Source of the DNA: Nemertoderma westbladi
Lineage: Eukaryota; Xenacoelomorpha; Nemertodermatida; Nemertodermatidae
NCBI GenBank assembly: GCA_032718475.1
Contig: JAUCBJ010000703.1
Coordinates: 1-40,747, forward strand
Direction of reading: 5' to 3'
Length of the DNA stretch: 40,747 bases
Below the pieces are notes generated by a model. It made no database searches, was not told the origin of the DNA, and saw nothing but the letters and a program-made list of their open reading frames with translations. The position numbers and the translations under genes were made by a program. This document shows positions 1 to 8,832 of the stretch, in pieces (the first letter of the stretch is position 1; each line of letters starts with the position of its first letter).

Positions 1-1900
1 GTGAGGGAAGTGAGGGAGTGAGTGAGGGAAGTGAGGGAAGTGAGGGAAGTGAGGGAGTGAGTGAGGGAAGTGAGGGAAGTGAGGGAAGTGAGGGAAGTGA
101 CTTCCCTCACTTCCCTCACTCACTCCCTCACTCACTCCCTCACTTCCCTCACTTCCCTCACTTCCCTCACTTCCCTCACTTCCCTCACTTCCCTCACTTC
201 CCCCTCACTTCCCTCACTTCCCTCACTTCCCTCACTTCCCTCACTTCCCTCACTTCCCTCACTTCCCTCACTTCCCTCACTTCCCTCACTTCCCTCACTT
301 CCCTCACTTCCCTCACTTCCCTCACTTCCCTCACTTCCCTCACTTCCCTCACTTCCCTCACTTCCCTCACTTCCCTCACTTCCCTCACTTCCCTCACTTC
401 CCTCACTTCCCTCACTTCCCTCACTTCCCTCACTTCCCTCACTTCCCTCACTCACTCCCTCACTCACTCCCTCACTCACTCCCTCACTTCCCTCACTTCC
501 CTCACTTCCCTCACTTCCCTCACTTCCCTCACTTCCCTCACTTCCCTCACTTCCCTCACTTCCCTCACTTCCCTCACTTCCCTCACTTCCCTCACTTCCC
601 TCACTTCCCTCACTTCCCTCACTTCCCTCACTTCCCTCACTTCCCTCACTTCCCTCACTTCCCTCACTTCCCTCACTTCCCTCACTTCCCTCACTTCCCT
701 CACTCACTCCCTCACTCACTCCCTCACTTCCCTCACTTCCCTCACTTCCCTCACTTCCCTCACTTCCCTCACTTCCCTCACTTCCCTCACTCACTCCCTC
801 ACTCACTCCCTCACTTCCCTCACTTCCCTCACTTCCCTCACTTCCCTCACTTCCCTCACTTCCCTCACTCACTCCCTCACTTCCCTCACTTCCCTCACTC
901 ACTCCCTCACTCACTCCCTCACTTCCCTCACTTCCCTCACTCACTCCCTCACTTCCCTCACTTCCCTCACTTCCCTCACTCACTCCCTCACTTCCCTCAC
1001 TTCCCTCACTTCCCTCACTCACTCCCTCACTTCCCTCACTCACTCCCTCACTCACTCCCTCACTTCCCTCACTTCCCTCACTTCCCTCACTCACTCCCTC
1101 ACTTCCCTCACTTCCCTCACTTCCCTCACTTCCCTCACTTCCCTCACTCACTCCCTCACTTCCCTCACTTCCCTCACTTCCCTCACTTCCCTCACTTCCC
1201 TCACTTCCCTCACTTCCCTCACTTCCCTCACTCACTTCCCTCACTTCCCTCACTTCCCTCACTTCCCTCACTTCCCTCACTCACTCCCTCACTCACTCCC
1301 TCACTTCCCTCACTTCCCTCACTTCCCTCACTTCCCTCACTTCCCTCACTCACTCACTCACTCCCTCACTTCCCTCACTTCCCTCACTTCCCTCACTCAC
1401 TCCCTCACTTCCCTCACTTCCCTCACTTCCCTCACTTCCCTCACTTCCCTCACTTCCCTCACTCACTCCCTCACTTCCCTCACTCACTCCCTCACTTCCC
1501 TCACTCACTCCCTCACTTCCCTCACTTCCCTCACTCACTCCCTCACTCACTCCCTCACTTCCCTCACTTCCCTCACTTCCCTCACTTCCCTCACTTCCCT
1601 CACTTCCCTCACTTCCCTCACTCACTCCCTCACTTCCCTCACTTCCCTCACTTCCCTCACTCACTCCCTCTCTTCCCTCACTTCCCTCACTTCCCTCACT
1701 TCCCTCACTCACTCCCTCACTTCCCTCACTTCCCTCACTTCCCTCACTTCCCTCACTCACTCCCTCACTTCCCTCACTTCCCTCACTTCCCTCACTCACT
1801 CCCTCACTTCCCTCACTTCCCTCACTTCCCTCACTCACTCCCTCACTCACTCCCTCACTTCCCTCACTCACTCCCTCACTTCCCTCACTTCCCTCACTTC
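1..1900. repeat. 9/12-bp tandem array (CTTCCCTCA family)
   Basis: Nearly pure tandem repeat of CTTCCCTCA (9 bp) mixed with a 12-bp form, CTCACTCCCTCA. The first 100 bp carry the complementary strand (GTGAGGGAA units) and the array flips at 100/101, forming a head-to-head inverted repeat. Since both units are multiples of three and lack stops, long false open frames (over 600 codons) run through it on both strands; indels near 201, 1231 and 1345 only switch the frame. The G-rich strand has GGG about every 9 bases. Not coding. It stops abruptly at CACTTCTGTATACTAG. Confidence 0.97.
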
Positions 1901-2272
1901 TGTATACTAGCTTTGACTCTCCCAGCTATAGTGATAGTATGCAACCTTGGGAGTTAATGTGCGGTCTTACGAGTAAATGTCAAGAGATTAGACTTCATGT
2001 TGCCTCCATTGATTCACTCTTCTTAACTTTATAAAATAACTCCACCCTTATTTAAAGTTTTAAAAATTATGACTTAGTCGACTAATTTTCCAAAATATAT
2101 TATAAAAACATATAATTTCTTGAATAAATAGACCTAATAGTAATAAATATTGTTGGCAAATACATTTATAATACTAATATAATAATTAGGGATAAGTAAT
2201 CCTAATACTAATATAAATGTTATGGATAAATAGTCCTAATACTATTATGAAAGGAACTCAAACAAACAAATG
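1901..2272. other. AT-rich intergenic or intronic spacer
   Basis: No gene seen. Two imperfect copies of a short motif (GGATAAGTAATCCTAATACT and GGATAAATAGTCCTAATACT, about 2189-2250) sit just beyond the 3' end of the C2H2 gene. I found no convincing AATAAA signal for that gene on the minus strand here. Confidence 0.6.
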
Positions 2273-3241
2273 TCAATAGCGTCGTCCTGCGCGAGCAAAT
2301 ACTGTACGAGAGTTTGATGTTATAGGTCTTCGAAAATAAGTAAAAGCTGGTTGATTTTCTTTAATTTCATCTTCCTCATTAACCAACTGTTTCTTAATTT
2401 CATTCAATTGTTCATTCATTTTCAGTAATTTACTTTTATTTCCCAGAACCTGTCTTAATATCTCTTCTCTATTTTCCTCATTTTCTTCCATTTGTTTAAT
2501 AAATTTCCGTATTTGATTTTTGTTTCCTAATATTTGTCTCAATATCTCTTCTTTATTTTCATCATTCTCTTCTAAATGTTTAATAATTTTCCGCAATTTA
2601 TTCTTATTTCCAAGTAATTGTCTCAATATTTCCTTATTATTATCATTTTCATCATCTTCTTCACTTTCCTGACCTTCACTTTCTTCGTCCTCTTCATGAC
2701 CTTCACTTTCTTCATCCTCTTTCTGACCTTCACTTTCGTCATCCTCTTCCCCGCCTTCACTTTCTTCATCGTCTTCCTGACCTTCGCTTTCTTCATTCTC
2801 TTCCTGACCTTCGCTATCTTCACCCTCTTCCTGACCTTCACTTTCTTCGTTATCTTCCTGACCTTCACTCACTTCGTTCTCAACCTCACTCTCTTCAACT
2901 TCATCCTGACCCTCACTATTTTCATTCTCCATCTCATCGTCCTCTTCTTCTTCACTTTCCTCACTCAAATTTTCATCATTTTCTAGGGGTAACTGTTTTT
3001 GTATCCTTTTCAAAATATTCATAACTTTATGAAATTTATTTTCTGTTGTCTGTTTTATCTTTAATATATCACGCTCAACTCTCTTTTTCTTTTCATCTTC
3101 ACTAAAAATATCTTCGGATTTTTTAAATTTCTTTGGTAATGGATCCATTAGTTTATCCTTTCTATGTCTTTCCATGTGACGAGATAGATTGTCTTGTCTC
3201 ATTTCTTTATTACAAACCAAACATTTTTCATAACTAGGCAT
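2273..3241 (-). CDS. Acidic zinc-finger protein of unknown function, intronless
   Basis: A 322-residue open frame with an ATG start and a stop. Residues 7-26 form a C2H2-like finger (C7-x2-C10-x11-H22-x3-H26, one residue shorter than the classic spacing). Residues 27-85 are basic and probably helical. Residues 89-200 are extremely acidic, built from SEGQEE-type repeats about 9-10 residues long. Residues 200-282 hold three 27-28 residue repeats, each with an ILRQ-x-LGNK core followed by a Lys/Glu-rich, probably coiled-coil stretch. The C-terminus is basic (FARAGRRY). The preserved finger, the three protein-level repeats and the full open frame argue for a real gene rather than a repeat artefact. 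It may bind nucleic acid, but that is inference. It lies on the same strand as, and downstream of, the spectrin-repeat exons, so it may be nested in an intron of that gene or lie 3' of it. It could also be mobile-element cargo. I do not recognise a named family. Confidence 0.72.
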   Translation of the reverse strand: MPSYEKCLVCNKEMRQDNLSRHMERHRKDKLMDPLPKKFKKSEDIFSEDEKKKRVERDILKIKQTTENKFHKVMNILKRIQKQLPLENDENLSEESEEEEDDEMENENSEGQDEVEESEVENEVSEGQEDNEESEGQEEGEDSEGQEENEESEGQEDDEESEGGEEDDESEGQKEDEESEGHEEDEESEGQESEEDDENDNNKEILRQLLGNKNKLRKIIKHLEENDENKEEILRQILGNKNQIRKFIKQMEENEENREEILRQVLGNKSKLLKMNEQLNEIKKQLVNEEDEIKENQPAFTYFRRPITSNSRTVFARAGRRY

Positions 3242-3980
3242 TATATAGCAATGTCAATTGATATTATGAGTTTTCGATAAATGATTTTACATAATTTTAA
3301 ATAAATAAAACTTTTATGAAAATAAATAAAACTTTTAAAAATAAAAATTAGAGAATGAATGGGAATGCGGTGACTGGGGGCTTTTATAGAGGGAGGTTAG
3401 AATGGAGTTGTGAAAGAAGAATAATCTATTGCCATACCAGATGTTTATTCTAATTTCTTGGATGAATTGATATAATAACGAAGCTGTGGGTATGAATAAT
3501 TTAAGCTCTGTGGCAGGCCCCATTCACGCAGGCCCCATTCACGCATTGATGATTGGGTTAGTCATGCTATACGGTTAATAAGAGCCCGAGCAGCCATAGA
3601 TTATTGAGGGATGACTCGGGACCAAACTGGGGCATATATAATGACTTTAGGCATCGGGAATAATTAATTCCATTTAAATTGATCCGGAACATAGAAGATT
3701 GTTCATCGTCCAACTCAAAAGGTTGGTTATAAACTACAGAATATGGGATGGCAGCCTATAAATTATTCAGTCACCAACCAAGGGGTAGGAAGGCCAATGT
3801 TAAAATAAGCCAGTTATATTTCGCGTCTTTGTAGAAAATATTTCCAAATTAAAAAGGTAATGAACTAATGAAGGAGAAAAAATAAACTAAAAATATAATT
3901 AAAAAAAAATAAAATAAAATTCCTTATGAATTATTGTGAAGCTGCAAAGTGCACAAGTTTAGTCGTTAACGGTAACTAAC
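3242..3980. other. Non-coding spacer between C2H2 gene and spectrin exon
   Basis: No exon or gene recognised. It contains A-rich low complexity (3895-3920) and a perfect 15-bp tandem duplication (GCAGGCCCCATTCAC) at 3513-3527 and 3528-3542. It is probably intron of the minus-strand spectrin-repeat gene, since a splice donor (GTTAGT) lies at 3980. Confidence 0.5.
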
Positions 3981-4131
3981 CGGTTGCTGGGCAGACAGTC
4001 TATCCCTGTCAAGCACTCCGTTGTCACGACGACATGACAGGATTATATCTTCGGCGTCCTGCAGCCAGGAATGCAAGGACTTCAGGTCATCCTGAAACTG
4101 TCGCCACCCGGCGATGGCCTGTTGGAATCGT
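3981..4131 (-). CDS. Spectrin-repeat gene, downstream internal exon
   Basis: A 151-nt internal exon that ORF length filters miss. On the minus strand the acceptor is TTTATTGTATTCCAG (AG at 4133-4132) and the donor is GTTAGT from 3980. The exon frame gives FQQAIAGWRQFQDDLKSLHS followed by WLQDAEDII: the W...F...L...L..WL.xAE signature of spectrin-repeat helix A. It enters in phase 2; its first base A completes a codon begun as GA at the end of the exon at 11629-11813, giving Glu, so the two exons join in frame. Spectrin repeats form triple-helical rods linking actin to membranes or nuclei. The pattern reminds me of dystrophin/utrophin rods, but nesprin, spectraplakin and others are possible. 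The donor at 3980 is the least certain border, and the exon is one small part of a much larger gene. Confidence 0.85.
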
Positions 4132-4436
4132 CTGGAATACAATAAAAGGTCACTAAATTATTGGATACAAAGACTGTATACTACGACTGTGTACTGTGTA
4201 ACGTTGTTTTTCTTAAATTACAAAACAATAACCGTAGAGCTAATCTTCGGTAATCAGTATAATATTTGTAATAATTTATTATTATATATAAATAATATTT
4301 TTATTAAATATTTCGACATTACTGAAAGTAAGTATTGACAACACAAACGAGAAACAACACATTACTACAATTTTATTCTAGACGAGTAATGAAAATCGAT
4401 GCAAATAACAGCTGATCACTCCCAAAAGTAAAACTA

Positions 4437-5418
4437 TAACCTGTTCTATGGAGTTTAGATTATTGTTTTGGTTATAATAACGTGTCACTGTAACCAGTTA
4501 TATTGAGTTTAGATTATTGTTTTGGTTATAATAACGTGCCACTGTAACCTGTTCTATGGAGTTTAGATTATTGTTTTGGTTATAATAACGTGTCACTGTA
4601 ACCAGTTCTATTGAGTTTAGATTAATTTTTGGTTATAATAACGTGCCACTGTAACCTGTTCTATTGAGTTTAGATTACTGTTTTGGTTATAATAACGTGC
4701 CACTGTAACCTGTTCTATTGAGTTTAGATTATTGTTTGGTTATAATAACGTGCCACTGCAACCTGTTTTATTGAGTTCAGATTATTGTTTTGGTTATAAT
4801 AACGTGCCACTGTAACCTTTTCTATTGAGTTTAGATTACTGTTTTGGTTATAATAACGTGCCACTGTAACCTGTTCTATTGAGTTTAGATTATTGTTTTG
4901 GTTATAATAAAGTGCCACTGTAACCTGTTCTATTGAGTTTAGATTATTGTTTTGGTTATAATAACGTGCCACTGTAACCTGTTCTATTGAGTTTAGATTA
5001 TTGTTTTGGTTATAATAACGTGCCACTGTAACATGTTCTATTGAGTTTAGATTATTGTTTTGGTTATAATAACGTGCCACTGTAACCTGTTTTATTGAGT
5101 TCAGATTATTGTTTTGGTTATAATAACGTGCCACTGTAACCTGTTCTATTGAGTTTAGATTATTGTTTTGGTTATAATAACGTGCCACTGTAACATGTTC
5201 TATTGAGTTTAGATTATTGTTTTGGTTATAATAACGTGCCACTGTAACCTGTTCTATTGAGTTTAGATTATTGTTTTGGTTATAATAACGTGCCACTGTA
5301 ACATGTTCTATTGAGTTTAGATTATTGTTTTGGTTATAATAACGTGCCACTGTAACCTGTTCTATTGAGTTTAGATTATTGTTTTGGTTATAATAACATG
5401 CCACTGGAACCTGTTCCT
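4437..5418. repeat. 54-bp minisatellite, about 18 copies
   Basis: Tandem 54-bp unit (TTTAGATTATTGTTTTGGTT followed by ATAATAACGTGCCACTGTAA and a short remainder). Because 54 is divisible by three, the minus strand shows a false 226-codon frame with 18-residue units (YYNQNNNLNSIEQVTVAR). Variants (ACCTGTTC versus ACATGTTC) partly alternate, hinting at a two-unit higher-order period. It lies about 300 bp inside the intron from the downstream exon's acceptor. Not considered coding. Confidence 0.95.
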
Positions 5419-6361
5419 AGAAGGGATTTGCGTCCAGTTTCCGCCACCTGCCTACGATATATAGACCCGAAGGGCCGTAAAATGTTCAATGCTTTAATTA
5501 ATTAATACATTAGTACAAGATTTAAAAAAAGGCAATAAACCCGAAAACGCTGTTAATTTATTAGATTATGACGTTCCGGTTCCGGTTCCGGTTCCGGCTC
5601 CGGTTCCGGTTCCGGCTCGGTTCCGGTTAGGTTAGGGTTACATGACTATTTTAATTAGGATTTTGGACACAATTAATTAATGTAACCTGCAAGTCCTGAC
5701 TACCAATATAACACTACAGCATCAGCCTGTCAGCATACAGCATCACCGGAATATTGCAAGTAGCGGTGTTTAGATTAAATTTGTGCAGTGTGTAACCATG
5801 GCATCGCTCATCATAGAGCGCCGATGGAAAATAACTGACTATCTTCAGTCTATCCGAATTGTTCAATGTCTTTTATATTCTATCAATTAATATACAAATT
5901 GTAATTTTATATTTTTTATTTTAAAATAAAAAGATATAACTTCTTTCACAAAAAAGAAATTAACTCTACTAATGAATAAAAAAATTATTTAAAAAAATTA
6001 TTTCCATAATAAGATAAACTAAACATTAAATTAATACTAACATTATTCTTTCCATCTAAAGACCGTATTAACAAAACTCTAAAATAAACGAAGCTACTGA
6101 AAATGTTGTTATATAACAGCAGTTGGATTCATTTCGCACTAATAATTAATTATAGGCCATAATTTGTGCGAGTATTAATGGACGTATACGGAGCACCTAT
6201 TGAAGTGCGACGAGGTGTAACTGAATTCGCACCTGTGGCCGATTTCCAACGCCCGACCCTTACGAAACCCTTACGGTGTCTACCGTATCCAACGTCCTTA
6301 TTTAATTAAACGCATAACAGAAAAACCAGAATTATTTAAGATCAGTGGTAAGGCAATCTCT
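5419..6361. other. Intronic spacer with CCGGTT repeat
   Basis: No gene seen. A degenerate (CCGGTT)n tract covers about 5574-5630 and runs into GGTTAGGTTAGGGTTAC, which contains one telomere-like TTAGGG. The rest is AT-rich. Confidence 0.7.
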
Positions 6362-6372
6362 TGATTTCATAC

Positions 6373-6624
6373 TAGGATCGGCATGCTGCATTGCAGCTGC
6401 ATTTTTAAGAATGCTGTGCCGGCTTGTCAACAAAATTGCACCGCCACAACTCCCTATCACCCATGACATTTGCTAGATCATCCGCATCTTTAAGGCCAGT
6501 GTCCTTTAAGATGCGTCTCAAGAAAGTCATGGGCTGTCCACCATGCTTATTCACTCCATGAGGCTGCCAAAGTACAAGATTATGCACTGGCTGGTCCTCA
6601 CGGCGAAAGCAATGTCCTGCAAAG
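6373..6624 (-). mobile_element. 5'-truncated LINE (3' end only) with 11-bp target duplication
   Basis: The minus strand encodes the C-terminal tail of a LINE reverse transcriptase, with the motif HNLVLWQPHG and the end DKPAQHS then stop, near-identical to the end of the plus-strand LINE at 14228-15403. The 252-bp element is flanked by perfect 11-bp direct repeats TGATTTCATAC (6362-6372 and 6625-6635), the hallmark of target-primed insertion. The element ends ATGCCGATCCTAGTA, like the other copy. It lies in the spectrin-gene intron, in the gene's orientation. Confidence 0.9.
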
Positions 6625-6737
6625 TGATTTCATACAAAATGATTTAAAGTTGTAGAAAGTTCGATCAAACAGACTTAAGAAATACTTTGCAATGACGTGT
6701 GTTGCAATTACGTGAAACAATTAAGAAATAATTTCCG

Positions 6738-6990
6738 GAGGTCCCACCATGGTGTAGTGGGTTCATTGAATTCACATATCTCGTAGGTCGTGGGTTCGAT
6801 CCTCGCATGGGCCAGGGCAGTTTTCGTTTCGGCACGAATGCTTTGAAGGGACCAGTCAGGGCGCATCTCTGAATTGCATCCTTAAGTGGTAGCTAAATGA
6901 GTACTGGAGTTTCCTCTGGGGAGTATAGTTCTGGGGGGACCGCACTGGAAATAAGTCGTTAGACTTTGTGCGTAATCCAAAGAAAATGTA
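6738..6990 (+). mobile_element. tRNA-derived SINE
   Basis: A tRNA-like head with an RNA polymerase III A box TGGTGTAGTGG (6750-6760) and a B box GGTTCGATCC (6793-6802) at the usual spacing, between GGTCCCACC and CATGGGCC, which could pair as an imperfect acceptor stem. About 180 bp of unrelated body follow. The cloverleaf looks too degenerate for a working tRNA. The 3' border is a guess; I found no target duplication. Confidence 0.6.
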
Positions 6991-8832
6991 ACTCTTTACT
7001 TTTTGACGTTGCCTCAACTACCACCACGTATTATTTTATTAACGCACCGCTGACTATTTCCAGTGCGTTGTATAGTTAATAGACGCTATCAAAATAAGTT
7101 TAATTTTAATTTTAGATTTTCTTTCATATAGAAAGTGGCATTGTGGTGAGAAAACTCCTAAAATAAAACAAAAATTTAGCCAATTACCTAATTAGCGGTT
7201 AAGTTAATAGCGGCAAATTTCGTAACAAACATTCAAATAAATTATTAATTATCGTTGTAATATTGAAAGCTTCCTATATATATATATCCGATATCGGTAA
7301 AGCTTTGGATTTTTTTAAGTAACATTATTTTATTTCAACAGTTTATCATAAGTAATTCATTGAATATAAATTTAGAAATTCCACCAAAAATAGTAACATT
7401 TTTCTAACACTTTACAGTGTTCTTGATCTGCGATACGCGCATTCGTTCGTCCACTGGAATCGGCACACTGTCACTATGTAAACAGTTAATCCGTGGTTAC
7501 AGAAATCCAATAAAACACAAATTAAAAGTAAAGTGATTTAATTCGCAAACAATACTCCATACAATTAAATGTATACTATGTTATTTTTTACCAATAAATG
7601 CAAATTTTAATTTCGAAAAAATGCTTATAAAGATAGAGTTTTCAATTACTTCATTGCTATTTATTTTGTTGGATGTGGATGGCCGAAGACAGTGCGCATA
7701 GGGGTTGGCCGCCCGGGAAATAACACTGATTGCACAGGTTGTAGTAAGTTCCTAACTGCTATGGTACAAAGACTTCCTAACGGGGGGTGGGGAGGGGGGT
7801 GGGGGGGTGGGGGGGCAACCAATACAATAACGACACTCTAAAAATCAGTGGAAGTATGCGAATCAAATAAAATGACAGCTTCTTTCATTGTTATAGCAAA
7901 AATAGTATCAGGGGATGGTGGAGTCCATTTAATTATATGTCATTGGATTTAATTATTTAATTTGGGCCATTCTCGTACATTCCAAGTTTAGCTATTAAGA
8001 CCAGTACAGGTGTTGATTGGGGCGAGCCACGAAGTCAGTGAGCCATGGCAAATTTAATTTTAAGAACATATCCAAGGCTCATAGGGCTTGTAATAAAGCT
8101 AGTGGCCACAGCGTAGTATTTAATGAATTGATGGACCAGGACCAATGACGTCATTAGAAATAAGTCGCCCGGCAATTGAGTCAGTGAAGTACTTGTTAAG
8201 GACGTCGCATGTGTTACCTGGAGCTGAATGCGTTGTCCGAACAACACAATGCGTTCCATAATTAGTTAACAAATAATAAATTAACAATTAATTATGAGTC
8301 TCGAAATATTAAGTATCGCATTGATTAACTTAAAGATGGATTGGTATCGGAGAACAAAGACCTTGAACACTGCAACTCTTACGGATAATAATTAAAAAAA
8401 AACCTTGAAACTCAGCTTGTAAAAAAAAATTATTATTGTTACCCTGAAAATGAGTTGAAAATAACATGAATAAAGGAGGTGTAATCCGCAACTCCGCACT
8501 CTTGTATGGCTACGAGATGTATTTAATTGAGTAGTTCCCCCGCCCTGTTACCCAACTACCGGCCTTGGCCACCAACCAGCCGATGGTTGAGTGTTATTTG
8601 ACTCTGTGCATTAGCTAGATATACCCGAGGTTATGTAAACTATATCGATTACTTCATTGATTGTCGACTCACAACTTCCATTCTACGAGAGATTCTACCC
8701 GTAACTAAATACGTGCCGCCCGTACACATCGGGGCAGCAAACACACACACCCGACTCCGACATAGTACAACCCAGAAACTAATCTGACACTCGCCCCCCC
8801 CCCCCCCCAAACTACTCCACTAAACCCAAACT
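6991..8832. other. Intronic spacer with G-rich and C-rich tracts
   Basis: No gene seen. G-rich tract at 7782-7815 (runs of 6-7 G separated by single T or A) and a run of 15 C at 8794-8808, directly before the 37-bp array. A short (TA)n lies near 7277. GGGGCGAGCCACGAA at about 8020 recurs near 19958, suggesting a scattered repeat family. Confidence 0.6.

Noticed and set aside
1-1900. CRISPR-like or satellite centromere array
   Set aside because: No spacers; units are only 9-12 bp and the genome is eukaryotic. A simple minisatellite explains it.
18-2034. 630- and 657-codon plus-strand frames and several minus-strand frames in the first 1.9 kb
   Set aside because: They are pure 9/12-bp tandem repeat; open in several frames at once, with no non-repetitive domain.
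4114-4338. 74-codon plus-strand frame
   Set aside because: AT-rich chance frame overlapping the minus-strand spectrin exon and its acceptor.
4724-5404. 226-codon minus-strand frame of 18-residue repeats
   Set aside because: Direct translation of the 54-bp minisatellite within an intron; no unique sequence.
6741-6815. Functional tRNA gene
   Set aside because: A and B boxes are good but the arms do not pair well and SINE-like body sequence follows.
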